Below are positions 28,071 to 36,162 of a stretch of 64,000 nt of DNA, one piece after another. This DNA is from Erythrobacter colymbi (GTDB taxonomy: Bacteria; Pseudomonadota; Alphaproteobacteria; Sphingomonadales; Sphingomonadaceae): the NCBI RefSeq assembly GCF_002155685.1, contig NZ_MUYK01000002.1, positions 372,001-436,000 on the forward strand, written 5' to 3'. The notes below the pieces were generated by a model. It was not told the origin of the DNA and did no database searches. It was given only the letters and a program-made list of their open reading frames with translations. The position numbers and the translations under genes are program-made. Every line of letters begins with the position of its first letter. The first letter of the stretch is position 1.

Positions 28071-28190
28071 ATGGAATTCCTCACCAAAGACGTCTGCATG
28101 AAGCAGTGGGTCGTCTTTGCGATGCTGCTGACAAGCGGGTTTGGCTTTGGCGCGCTCGTCGCCCGGCTTGCGGTCGCGGCGGGGTTCTGA
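28071..28190 (+). CDS. 39-residue single-span membrane peptide
   Basis: A short frame starts at ATG 28071 (GGAG 7 nt upstream) directly after the operator cluster. The product begins polar (MEFLTKDVCMKQW) and continues as one hydrophobic helix with a small-residue GFGFGALVAR motif, so it is likely an inner-membrane micropeptide. It is followed after 3 bp by the 152-residue membrane protein, so it is the first cistron of this operon. The small size makes it uncertain. It could instead be a leader peptide. Confidence 0.5.
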   Translation: MEFLTKDVCMKQWVVFAMLLTSGFGFGALVARLAVAAGF

Positions 28191-28193
28191 GCC

Positions 28194-28652
28194 GTGCCCT
28201 ATCGCCCCTACACGTCCAGCGAGAGCCAGCGTAGCTACGCCTACAAGTACGTATGGTTCGGCGCAGCCTGCTCGGTAGCCCTGCTGCCGCTCTACCTCTT
28301 CGGTGTTCGTGGCCCATACGGCCTCATCTTTGGAGGTGCTGTCGGCGGGTTGCTCGCATCTACCCTCACGGGGCGCGCAGACGACTACTTCCGCAGTCTG
28401 TGTGCGAACGGACATCGCTGGGTCGTATTTGCCTTGAGCCTGTACATGTTCGCGGGGTTTACTCTTTACCTGTTCGATGTCGCGACACCTTCGGGACACG
28501 ATCTGTCGGGCAGCAGCGAAGCCGCATCGGTCGGTGGCATGGCGCTCTTTTTCGACGGCCACCTCGTCGGGATCATACTCACGATCGTTTACCATGCCGG
28601 TTACGGCTACCAATGGCTGCGCGACCGTGTCGGTTCGGACGAAGAGACATGA
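28194..28652 (+). CDS. Four-helix membrane protein of the Xre-linked operon
   Basis: This 152-residue protein starts at GTG 28194, with four predicted membrane helices (for example YVWFGAACSVALLPLYLFG and VGIILTIVYHAGYGYQWL, the latter near the end). No catalytic motif is visible. It is less GC-rich than the housekeeping genes around it. Its stop overlaps the start of the Xre-type regulator (ATGA at 28649), and the gene pair is followed by another overlapping membrane protein gene. I do not recognise the family. Confidence 0.65.
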   Translation: MPYRPYTSSESQRSYAYKYVWFGAACSVALLPLYLFGVRGPYGLIFGGAVGGLLASTLTGRADDYFRSLCANGHRWVVFALSLYMFAGFTLYLFDVATPSGHDLSGSSEAASVGGMALFFDGHLVGIILTIVYHAGYGYQWLRDRVGSDEET

Positions 28653-28849
28653 AGAACCGCCTCAAGGTCCTGCGCGCCGAGCGCGACTGGAGCCAGGCCG
28701 AACTCGCCGGGCGGCTCGATGTCTCGCGCCAGGCGGTCAACGCCATCGAGACCGGCAAGCACGACCCCTCCCTCCCCCTCGCCTTCCGCATCGCACGGCT
28801 GTTCGACATGCGGATCGAGGACATCTTCGACGACGGAGAATCCGCATGA
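28649..28849 (+). CDS. Small Xre/Cro-type transcriptional regulator
   Basis: This 66-residue protein is made of a single helix-turn-helix of the Cro/C1 type: RAERDWSQAELAGRLDVSRQ covers helices 1-3, and AVNAIETGKHDPSLPLAFRI holds the recognition helix and the usual ExGxxxPSLxLA pattern. Its size and sequence resemble YozG-like regulators, which are commonly encoded with small membrane proteins. It overlaps both neighbours by 4 bp (ATGA junctions), so all are made together. It probably binds the GTCAGG palindromes upstream and represses its own operon. Confidence 0.88.
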   Translation: MKNRLKVLRAERDWSQAELAGRLDVSRQAVNAIETGKHDPSLPLAFRIARLFDMRIEDIFDDGESA

Positions 28850-29298
28850 TCTGGAACACCAAGGAACCGCTCGGCCCGGGCGAGGCCCGCACCCGGCAGC
28901 GCAACATCCGGCAGGCGCTTTATATCGGCCTTGCCGCGGTGATCGGCGGCGTGATCGGAGGCGCAACGGGCTTCTTCGACCAGGGCGACGGCAGCCTGTT
29001 CGGCGGCAACTGGGAAGACCTCAAGCTGCCGCCGATGCTGGCGATCGCGCTGGCGGTGATGCTGCTGGGTGCCTTCGTGGTGCTGCCGCTCTCTGGCTTC
29101 CGCATGATCGACGATTACAAGCGCGAGCAGAACTACATCGCCTTTACCGGCGGCTGCGTGTCGGTGCTGGCGGGCTTCCCGGTGTGGGCGGTGCTCCATG
29201 CGGGCGGCTTCGTGCCCCCGCCCCACGCCTTCGGGATCTTCGCCATCGCCTATGTCTCGATGATCGCCTCCTTCCTCTACGCCCGCTGGCGGCTGTGA
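28846..29298 (+). CDS. Membrane protein downstream of the Xre regulator
   Basis: This 150-residue protein has four hydrophobic helices. The first is Gly-rich (LYIGLAAVIGGVIGGATGFF), and the short loop FRMIDDYKREQN separates helices 2 and 3. Charged N-terminal residues (KEPLGPGEARTRQRN) suggest a cytoplasmic N-terminus. Its ATG overlaps the regulator's stop. Membrane proteins paired with such small Xre regulators have no established role; sensing of membrane state or a signalling peptide is only a guess. Confidence 0.7.
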   Translation: MIWNTKEPLGPGEARTRQRNIRQALYIGLAAVIGGVIGGATGFFDQGDGSLFGGNWEDLKLPPMLAIALAVMLLGAFVVLPLSGFRMIDDYKREQNYIAFTGGCVSVLAGFPVWAVLHAGGFVPPPHAFGIFAIAYVSMIASFLYARWRL

Positions 29299-29371
29299 CC
29301 GCCGCCGTCTCGCCCCTTGTCCAATCCCCTCACTCCAACCACACCTGATCAACCCCCGAAAGGAACCTCCC

Positions 29372-30379
29372 ATGAAGTTTCGTTCCCTGATTGCCCTCAC
29401 TGCCATCCCCTGCGCGCTGCTGGTGTCGAGCCCGCTGCTGGCCGACAACCACGCCGCCCACGCCGCGCCCGCCGCCGAAAGCAAGGGCCCGGCGCTGTGG
29501 AAGGTCGCCGACAAGGACACCACGATCTACCTGTTCGGCACGATCCACGTGCTTCCGCAGGGCATCGAGTGGTATGACCCGACCCTCGCCAAGGCCTTCG
29601 ACAGCGCGCAGACCGTCGTCACCGAGATCCCGATGGATCCCGAAAGCGAGGCCGCGCTCGCCAAGCTCGCCGAGACCAGAGGCACGCTGCCCGAGGGCAC
29701 CACGGTGCGCTCGCTGCTGAGCGAGAGCCAGAAGGCGGACTACACCGCCGCGCTGAACAAACTCGGCAGCAAGATCGAAACTGCACAGCTCGCCCAGGCG
29801 CCCGCCGAAGCGCGGGCGCAGTACGAGGACGCCAAGGCCAAGGGGCTGGTCCCGAGTCCCGGCGACGCCCTCGCCGCGCAGTTCGACACCAAGAAGCCGT
29901 GGATGGTCGGCCTCGCCCTGTCACTGCTGCCGCTCACAATCGAGGGCTATGACCCCAACAGCGGCGTCGAGAAGGTGCTGCTCGGCAAGGCGGGCGAGAA
30001 GTCGAAGGACGCGCTCGAAACCGCCGAATTCCAGCTCGGCATCTTCGACGGGATGCCGCAGGACGCACAGGTCAGCTTCATGCTCGATGCGGCCAACATG
30101 ATGGACGAGACCAAGCCCACGCTCGACCGGATGGTCGCCGCATGGAGCAAGGGCGATGCCGACAACCTCGCCGCGATCATGAACGAGGGCATGGACGACC
30201 CCAAGGTCGCCGAGGCGCTGCTCTACAACCGCAACGCCAACTGGGCGGACTGGATCAAGACCCGCATGAAGGAGCCGGGCACGGTGTTCATCGCGGTCGG
30301 TGCGGGCCACCTCGCCGGTGACCGCAGCGTGCAGGATTACCTCAAGAAGAAGGGCATCAAGGTCACGCGGGTCAAGTGA
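29372..30379 (+). CDS. TraB/GumN family protein, first copy
   Basis: This 335-residue exported protein starts at ATG 29372 with GAAAGGA upstream. The signal peptide spans residues 1-25 (ALLVSSPLLADN). The TraB/GumN hallmark YLFGTIHVLPQG lies near residue 55, the conserved Glu in VVTEIPMD near 90, and the C-terminal GTVFIAVGAGHLAGDRSVQDYL provides the paired GxxH motif. These residues form a metal-dependent protease-like site in related TIKI proteins, but bacterial function is unproven. A second family member follows directly, overlapping by one base. Confidence 0.88.
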   Translation: MKFRSLIALTAIPCALLVSSPLLADNHAAHAAPAAESKGPALWKVADKDTTIYLFGTIHVLPQGIEWYDPTLAKAFDSAQTVVTEIPMDPESEAALAKLAETRGTLPEGTTVRSLLSESQKADYTAALNKLGSKIETAQLAQAPAEARAQYEDAKAKGLVPSPGDALAAQFDTKKPWMVGLALSLLPLTIEGYDPNSGVEKVLLGKAGEKSKDALETAEFQLGIFDGMPQDAQVSFMLDAANMMDETKPTLDRMVAAWSKGDADNLAAIMNEGMDDPKVAEALLYNRNANWADWIKTRMKEPGTVFIAVGAGHLAGDRSVQDYLKKKGIKVTRVK

Positions 30380-31344
30380 TGCGACCCGTGGCGGCCCGAG
30401 GAACGACAGCGGCGGGCGCGGTGCGAAGTGCCGCAAGGGTCATCGCCCCGCTGCTGCTCGCCCTGCTCGCTGCGTGCAGCGATGCGCCGGGCGAGACGTC
30501 GGCGGACCTGCCCCCGGCCTCGCCGCTGCTCTACGAGATCGCCTCGGCCGACGGGACGGTGGAGGGCTGGATGTTCGGAACCATCCATGCCCTCCCCTCC
30601 GGCGCGAAGTGGCGCACACCGGAAGTCGGCCGCAGCATCGATGCGGCCGATTTTCTCGTGGTGGAGATCGCTGCGCTTGGTGACGATGCGGCGCTCGGCC
30701 AGACCTATGCCGCCTTGTCCACCAGCCCTGCCCTGCCCCCGATCACGGCGCGCGTGCCACCGGAGCTCACAGGGCAACTCTCCGGCCTGCTCGCCCGCGG
30801 CGGCTATTCGCAAGACAGCTTCGCCACCACCGAGACCTGGGCTGCCGCATTGGCGCTCGCCCGTATCGATGCCACCGGCGATCCGGCGAATGGTGTCGAC
30901 CGCGCGCTGATCGCGGATTTCAAGGGGCGCCCGGTCCGCGAGTTCGAAGGCGCCGCCGCGCAGCTCGGCATCTTCGACACCCTCCCCGAAGCGCAGCAAC
31001 GCGCGATGCTTGCCGCCGTAGTGCACGACAGCGAGACCGCGCGGCGCGATCCGGCGCGGCTCCAGCGCGCGTGGATGGCGGGCGATGCAGCGACGATCGC
31101 AGCCTCGACCCGCGAGGGAATCCTCGCCGATCCGGCGCTGCACGAGGCGCTGCTCGCCGCGCGCAACCGGCGCTGGGCCGCGATGCTGGTGCCCATGCTG
31201 AAACAGTCCCCGCGCCCGCTGGTCGCGGTCGGCACCGCGCATCTGGTCGGCCCCGAGGGGCTGGCCGCGCTGCTCGAGGCACAGGGCTACCGCATCCGCC
31301 GCCTCTCCCCGCCCGAGGCGGCTCCTGCCACGCCTGCACCCTAA
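30379..31344 (+). CDS. TraB/GumN family lipoprotein, second copy
   Basis: This 321-residue paralogue of the preceding protein starts within its stop codon (TGATG). The N-terminus has a lipobox (LLALLAACSD), so it is probably a lipoprotein, unlike the soluble first copy. The family motifs are MFGTIHALPSGAKW, VVEIAALG and VAVGTAHLVGPEGL. The two copies share layout but differ widely in sequence, so the duplication is old. Different anchoring suggests division of labour in the periplasm. Confidence 0.87.
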   Translation: MRPVAARGTTAAGAVRSAARVIAPLLLALLAACSDAPGETSADLPPASPLLYEIASADGTVEGWMFGTIHALPSGAKWRTPEVGRSIDAADFLVVEIAALGDDAALGQTYAALSTSPALPPITARVPPELTGQLSGLLARGGYSQDSFATTETWAAALALARIDATGDPANGVDRALIADFKGRPVREFEGAAAQLGIFDTLPEAQQRAMLAAVVHDSETARRDPARLQRAWMAGDAATIAASTREGILADPALHEALLAARNRRWAAMLVPMLKQSPRPLVAVGTAHLVGPEGLAALLEAQGYRIRRLSPPEAAPATPAP

Positions 31345-31464
31345 ACAGGTTGCCTTTCGGGCATTCTCTCTCTAAGGGGCCGCCCTTCGGCGCTTTCCGG
31401 TCATCCCTGGAGGCGGTTTGCGCCGTGTGACTACTCTTCAAACACGCATTCGAAAGGCATCCGT

Positions 31465-32067
31465 ATGAGCGAGACTCTTACCCTGCCGGCCGAAGCGCGC
31501 GAACGGGCTGGCAAGGGAGCCTCCCGAGCACTTCGCCGCGATGGTCGGACCCCTGCTGTCATCTATGGCGGCAAGGAAGAACCCACCCTGATCCACGTCG
31601 AGCAGAAGGAACTGGTGCGTCAGCTGATGACCGGCCACTTCATGAACTCGATCGTCAACATCGAGATCGGTGGCAAGACCGTCCGCACGCTCCCGAAGGA
31701 TGTCGCCTTCCACCCGGTGACCGACCGTCCGACCCACGTCGACTTCCTGCGCCTGACCGGCGACAGCAAGGTCGAAGTCTCGGTGCCGGTGGTGTTCGTC
31801 AACGAAGATGCCTCGCCGGGCCTCAAGAAGGGCGGCGTGCTCAACATCGTCCGTCACGAGCTCGACCTGCTGTGCCCCAACGCCGACATCCCTGAAGAAA
31901 TCCAGATCGATGTCACCGGCCGCGAGATCGGCGACTCGATCCACATCAGCAGCGTGACCCTGCCCAAGGGCGTGACCAGCGTGATCACCGATCGCGATTT
32001 CACCATCGCCACCGTGATCGCCCCGTCGGGCCTCAAGAGCAGCGAAGGCGAAGCCGCTTCCGAGTAA
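31465..32067 (+). CDS. rplY: 50S ribosomal protein L25/general stress protein Ctc
   Basis: This 200-residue protein is the two-domain (Ctc/TL5) form of L25, which binds 5S rRNA. The N-terminal domain begins with [34 protein letters not shown] sequence (key part [14 protein letters not shown]). The C-terminal beta domain ends [19 protein letters not shown] 31465 has GAAAGG upstream. It is followed by a strong terminator and then pth, the usual neighbour. Confidence 0.96.
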   Translation: MSETLTLPAEARERAGKGASRALRRDGRTPAVIYGGKEEPTLIHVEQKELVRQLMTGHFMNSIVNIEIGGKTVRTLPKDVAFHPVTDRPTHVDFLRLTGDSKVEVSVPVVFVNEDASPGLKKGGVLNIVRHELDLLCPNADIPEEIQIDVTGREIGDSIHISSVTLPKGVTSVITDRDFTIATVIAPSGLKSSEGEAASE

Positions 32068-32094
32068 GCGCGCCGCCATCAATGGCTTTACAGA

Positions 32095-32135
32095 CGCCGG
32101 GCTTCCTTCGCGGGAAGTCCGGCGTTTCGTTTTTT
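32095..32135 (+). terminator. Rho-independent terminator after rplY
   Basis: CGCCGGGCTTCC (32095-32106) pairs with GGAAGTCCGGCG (32113-32124) over 12 bp with one G-T pair. The following TTTCGTTTTTT run completes a strong terminator, 27 bp after the rplY stop and 26 bp before the pth start. Confidence 0.9.
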
Positions 32136-32160
32136 GCGAGGGAGCAGTAGGGAACACGTC

Positions 32161-32742
32161 ATGCAAATCTGGGTCGGCCTCGGAAATCCCGGACCGCGCT
32201 ATGCGCTCCACCGGCACAATGTCGGCTTCATGGCCGTGGATGTGATCGCCGATATGCACGGCTTCGGCCCGGTGCAGAAGAAGTTCAGCGGATGGGCGCA
32301 GGAAGGGCGGATCGGCAGCGCCAAGGTGCTGCTGCTCAAACCCGCGACCTTCATGAACGAGAGCGGCCGCGCGGTGGGCGAGGCGCTGCGCTTCTACAAG
32401 CTCGGCTGCGAGGCGCTGACCGTGTTCCACGACGAGCTCGACCTTGCTCCCTTCAAGGTCAAGGTGAAGCAGGGCGGCGGGCACGCCGGGCACAACGGCC
32501 TGCGCTCGATCGACCAGCACTGCGCCAGCCTCGGCGCGCCCGATTATCGCCGAATCCGGCTCGGCATCGGCCACCCCGGGCACAAGGACCGCGTGACCGG
32601 CCACGTGCTCGGCAACTTCGCCAAGGCCGAGGAAGACGAGCTTGCCACCATGCTCGGCGCGCTTGGCGCGGAGGCGGACTGGCTGGCGAAGGGCGACGAC
32701 GTGCGCTTCATGAACGACGTCGCGCTCAGGATGCAGGGCTGA
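32161..32742 (+). CDS. pth: Peptidyl-tRNA hydrolase
   Basis: This 193-residue enzyme frees tRNA from peptidyl-tRNAs dropped by ribosomes. Catalytic His19 is in RHNVGF, and the conserved Asn (TFMNESG) and Asp (VFHDELDL) are intact. GGGHAGHNGLRSI completes the family pattern. ATG 32161 is used instead of 32134, which would add nine residues before the conserved IWVGLGNPG. It lies downstream of rplY, separated by a terminator, and upstream of a small kinase-like gene. Confidence 0.96.
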   Translation: MQIWVGLGNPGPRYALHRHNVGFMAVDVIADMHGFGPVQKKFSGWAQEGRIGSAKVLLLKPATFMNESGRAVGEALRFYKLGCEALTVFHDELDLAPFKVKVKQGGGHAGHNGLRSIDQHCASLGAPDYRRIRLGIGHPGHKDRVTGHVLGNFAKAEEDELATMLGALGAEADWLAKGDDVRFMNDVALRMQG

Positions 32743-32751
32743 GGCGCAGCC

Positions 32752-33258
32752 ATGCGCCGCGTCCTCGTCATCGGCCCCTGCGGATCGGGCAAGAGTACGC
32801 TGGCCCGCGAACTCGCCCCGCGCCTCGGCCTGCCGCTTGTCCACATGGACCAGCTGGGCTGGCAGGCAGGCTGGATCGAGACGGAAAAGGCCGAGCTCGA
32901 CGCGCGTCTCGCCGAGGTCGTGGCGGCGGATACATGGCTGATCGAGGGCCATTACGGCAGCCTCCTCGCTCCCCGGCTCGCGCGGGCGGATACGGTGATC
33001 TATCTCGATTTCCCGATCCGCCTGTGCCTGTGGCGACTGGCGCGGCGGGTCTGGAGTCATCGCGGGCGCGCCCGCCCGGACATGCCCGAGGGCTGCCCCG
33101 AGCGCTTCGATGCGGCCTTCTTCTGGTATGTGATGAACTGGAACACCGGCCCCCGCCCGCGCACCGAGGCCAAGCTGAAAGGCTACACCGGCACGCTCGT
33201 CCGGTTGCAGAGCCCGCAAGCGCTGGCCGCGTGGCGCGCAGCGCAGGGGCTTGCCTGA
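32752..33258 (+). CDS. P-loop kinase-like protein (FlaR/adenylate kinase type)
   Basis: This 168-residue nucleotide-binding protein has a Walker A GPCGSGKST at residues 8-16, HMDQLGWQAGW after strand 2, and DTWLIEGHYGSLLAPRLARAD, like the small kinases annotated as FlaR or topology-modulation proteins. A Walker B-like VIYLDFP follows. It is too short for true adenylate kinase and lacks its LID pattern. The substrate is unknown. It starts 9 bp after pth, so it probably rides in the same operon. Confidence 0.8.
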   Translation: MRRVLVIGPCGSGKSTLARELAPRLGLPLVHMDQLGWQAGWIETEKAELDARLAEVVAADTWLIEGHYGSLLAPRLARADTVIYLDFPIRLCLWRLARRVWSHRGRARPDMPEGCPERFDAAFFWYVMNWNTGPRPRTEAKLKGYTGTLVRLQSPQALAAWRAAQGLA

Positions 33259-33328
33259 TCCGCCTCTAGCCATGCGCCCCCCTCCCCGCTAAGGGCGGCG
33301 CTTTCCTGATAGCCAAGGCACAATCATC

Positions 33329-34429
33329 ATGGGTTTCCGTTGCGGGATCGTCGGCCTGCCGAATGTTGGCAAGTCCACTCTGTTCAATGCTCTGACCGAG
33401 ACGCAAGCGGCGCAGGCGGCGAACTATCCCTTCTGCACGATCGAGCCCAATGTCGGGCAGGTCGCGGTGCCTGACGAGCGCCTCCAGAAGATCGCTGCGA
33501 TCGCCAAGAGTGCGAAGATCATCGAGACGCAGCTCGGCTTCGTCGACATCGCCGGCCTCGTGAAGGGCGCGAGCAAGGGCGAAGGCCTCGGCAACCAGTT
33601 CCTCGGCAACATCCGCGAGGTGGACGCGATCGTCCACGTGCTGCGCTGCTTCGAGGATGACGACATCCAGCACGTCGCCAACAAGGTCGATCCCATCGCG
33701 GACGCCGAGGTGGTCGAGACCGAGCTGATGCTTTCGGACCTCGAAAGCCTCGAAAAGCGCGTCCCCGCCGCCGCCAAGCGCGCGACGGGCGGCGACAAGG
33801 AAGCCAAGGCGATGGCGAGCGTGCTCGGGCAGGCGCTGGAACTGCTGCGCGAAGGCAAGCCCGCGCGCCTGACAGTTCCCAATGACGACGAGGAAGCACG
33901 CCTGTTCAAGCAGGCCCAGCTGCTCACCGCCAAGCCGGTGCTCTACGTCTGCAACGTCGCCGAGGAAGACGCCGCGACCGGCAATGCCCTGTCCGAAAAG
34001 GTCTTCGCCAAGGCCGCCGCCGAAGGTGCCGAGGCCGTGGTCGTCTCCGCCGCGATCGAGGCCGAACTGGTTGCCATGCCCGAGGAAGACCGAGGCGAGT
34101 TCCTCGAAGCCCTCGGCCTCACCGAAAGCGGCCTCGCCCGGGTGATCCGTGCGGGATACAAGCTTCTCGGCCTCAAGACCTTTTTCACCGCCGGCCCCAA
34201 GGAAGCGCGCGCCTGGACCTTCCCTGCTGGTGCCAAGGCGCCGCAGGCTGCGGGCGAGATCCACTCGGACTTCGAACGCGGCTTCATCCGCGCCGAGACC
34301 ATCGCCTACGAGGACTACATCGCCCTCGGCGGCGAGGCGGGCGCGAAGGAAGCGGGCAAGCTGCGGCAGGAAGGCAAGGAATATGTGGTGCAGGACGGCG
34401 ACGTGCTGCTCTTCAAGTTCAACGTCTGA
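33329..34429 (+). CDS. ychF: Redox-regulated ATPase YchF
   Basis: This 366-residue Obg-family P-loop protein prefers ATP to GTP. The P-loop is GLPNVGKSTLFNAL (residues 8-21). Switch regions FCTIEPNVG and DIAGLVKGASKGEGLGNQF and the NVAEED segment follow. The C-terminal TGS domain ends YVVQDGDVLLFKFNV. Members bind the ribosome and influence stress responses. ATG 33329 is preceded by CAAGG. It stands in the usual pth-ychF neighbourhood. Confidence 0.97.
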   Translation: MGFRCGIVGLPNVGKSTLFNALTETQAAQAANYPFCTIEPNVGQVAVPDERLQKIAAIAKSAKIIETQLGFVDIAGLVKGASKGEGLGNQFLGNIREVDAIVHVLRCFEDDDIQHVANKVDPIADAEVVETELMLSDLESLEKRVPAAAKRATGGDKEAKAMASVLGQALELLREGKPARLTVPNDDEEARLFKQAQLLTAKPVLYVCNVAEEDAATGNALSEKVFAKAAAEGAEAVVVSAAIEAELVAMPEEDRGEFLEALGLTESGLARVIRAGYKLLGLKTFFTAGPKEARAWTFPAGAKAPQAAGEIHSDFERGFIRAETIAYEDYIALGGEAGAKEAGKLRQEGKEYVVQDGDVLLFKFNV

Positions 34430-34476
34430 GGCTCGCTGCCACGAACCTGTCCCGCAACGCCCCTAAGGCTTCGCCC

Positions 34477-35682
34477 ATGCGCCTGATCCTGCTGCTCGCC
34501 GCCCTTATCCTCGCGCCTGCCGCGCTCGCCGCGAAGGAGCCTGTCCGCCCCGTCACCGTTCTGGTCGGGATCGACGGCTTCCGCGCCGACTATCTGGAAC
34601 GCGGCATTACCCCCCGCCTTGCCGCGCTGGCGAAGAGCGGAGCGAATGCGGCGATGCGGCCGAGCTTTCCCACCAAGACCTTCCCCAACCACTTCGCGCT
34701 CGTCACCGGCAAGCGGCCAGACCGCAACGGGATCGTCGGCAATTCGATGATTGATCCGCGCCGCCCGGGCGTGATGTTCAGCCTCGGCAACAGCCAGCAG
34801 GCGCTCGATCCCTTCTGGTGGAGCGAGGCCGAGCCCGTGTGGATCGCCGCCGAGCGCGCAGGGCTGCGCACCGCGACGATGTTCTGGCCGGGCAGCGAAG
34901 TGCCCTTCGATGGCCAGCGTCCGGCCGACTGGATGCGCTACGACCAGAACATCACCAATGTGCAGCGCGTGAACACCCTGCTCGACTGGCTGCGCCGTCC
35001 GGCCACCATCCGCCCGGCCTTCGCCACGATCTATTTCGACACGGTCGACACCATCGGCCACCGCTTCGGCCCCGACAGCGCGGAGGTGAACGCCGCGCTG
35101 GCCGAAGTCGACACGCGGATCGGCGAGCTGGTCGATGGCGCGGCGAAGCTCGGCGTCCCGCTCAACCTCGTGATCGTCGCCGACCACGGTATGCGCGCGA
35201 CCGACGAGGCCCGCGTGATCCAGCTCGACGACATCATCGACCGCGCGAGCTACATCGCGGTCGAGACCGGGCCCTATGCCGCGATCGAGCCGGTCGCCGG
35301 GACCGACAGCCGGGTCTATGACGCGCTGCTGGTGCCGCACGAGCACATGACCTGCACCCGCAAGGAAGACCTGCCCGGACGCCTGCACTACGGCAGCAAT
35401 CCGCGCGTCGCGGCGATCATCTGCATCGCCGAGAATGGCTGGACGATCCTCGCCGGTCCGCCCGCCTATCCGGTCAAGGGCGGCGCGCACGGGTTCGACA
35501 ATGCCGATCCGGACATGCTCGCCGTGTTCATCGCCAACGGCCCGGCCTTCGCCAAGGGCGCGAAGCTGTCGACCTTCGACAATGTCGCGGTCGCCGCCCT
35601 GCTGCGCGCCGCGCTCGGCCTGCCGGAGGATGCGGATGCGGACGGGAAGCTGGCGGACGTGAAGGCGGCGCTGAGGCGTTGA
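34477..35682 (+). CDS. Ectonucleotide pyrophosphatase/phosphodiesterase-like enzyme
   Basis: This 401-residue exported enzyme of the alkaline phosphatase superfamily has its signal at residues 1-19 (LILLLAALILAPAALAA). It has the NPP-type motifs: metal-binding GIDGFRADYL near residue 32, nucleophile Thr68 in FPTKTFPNHF, and TVDTIGHRFGP and VADHGM for the second metal. Family members split phosphodiester or pyrophosphate bonds in nucleotides or lipids. The substrate here is unknown. It follows ychF by 47 bp and is convergent with the next gene. Confidence 0.9.
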   Translation: MRLILLLAALILAPAALAAKEPVRPVTVLVGIDGFRADYLERGITPRLAALAKSGANAAMRPSFPTKTFPNHFALVTGKRPDRNGIVGNSMIDPRRPGVMFSLGNSQQALDPFWWSEAEPVWIAAERAGLRTATMFWPGSEVPFDGQRPADWMRYDQNITNVQRVNTLLDWLRRPATIRPAFATIYFDTVDTIGHRFGPDSAEVNAALAEVDTRIGELVDGAAKLGVPLNLVIVADHGMRATDEARVIQLDDIIDRASYIAVETGPYAAIEPVAGTDSRVYDALLVPHEHMTCTRKEDLPGRLHYGSNPRVAAIICIAENGWTILAGPPAYPVKGGAHGFDNADPDMLAVFIANGPAFAKGAKLSTFDNVAVAALLRAALGLPEDADADGKLADVKAALRR

Positions 35683-35697
35683 TCGCAGCGGTAGCCG

Positions 35698-36159
35698 TCA
35701 GAGCTCCGAAGGATCCCAGGCGAGGGTCCGGTTGAAACCCTTGAGTTCGAGCCCGTTGGTCTCGCTGGTTTCGAACCACACCTTGCCGTGGCTCATCATG
35801 CAGCCGCGCCATCCGGCATTCCTGAGTGCCTTGAGCCCCCGCGCGCTGATCTGGCGCCACTCCTCGATCCTGATCCGGCCGGGCGTGACCGAATTGAAGT
35901 CGGCACGGCGGAAGTAGAGGTGACGCCCTCTCGCATCGGTGACGCCGAATATCGGTGCCACGAAGGCATTGAACCGGCTCTTGGAGGCATCGGCCGCCAG
36001 CGCCTTGTCCAGACGTACGAAGTAGGCCTGTGCCTCGGCACGGGTGGTCTCGCCTCCGCAGAAAATGGGCTCGTCGCCTGTCCCCGCCGAATTTGCGGAT
36101 GAGGCAAGTGCCAGTCCGGTCAGGAGCGCGAGAGCGAGCGAGGGACTGAACCTGCGCAT
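35698..36159 (-). CDS. Exported hypothetical protein
   Basis: This 153-residue product has a signal peptide (LALALLTGLALASSANSAG). The mature part has two cysteines (IFCGGE, RGCMMS) that may pair, and the pattern FGVTDARGRHLYFRRADFNSV. I do not recognise a family. Its composition is less GC-rich than its neighbours. It begins 3 bp downstream of the DUF2167 gene's stop on the same strand, so it is probably co-transcribed. Confidence 0.6.
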   Translation of the reverse strand: MRRFSPSLALALLTGLALASSANSAGTGDEPIFCGGETTRAEAQAYFVRLDKALAADASKSRFNAFVAPIFGVTDARGRHLYFRRADFNSVTPGRIRIEEWRQISARGLKALRNAGWRGCMMSHGKVWFETSETNGLELKGFNRTLAWDPSEL

Positions 36160-36162
36160 GCC

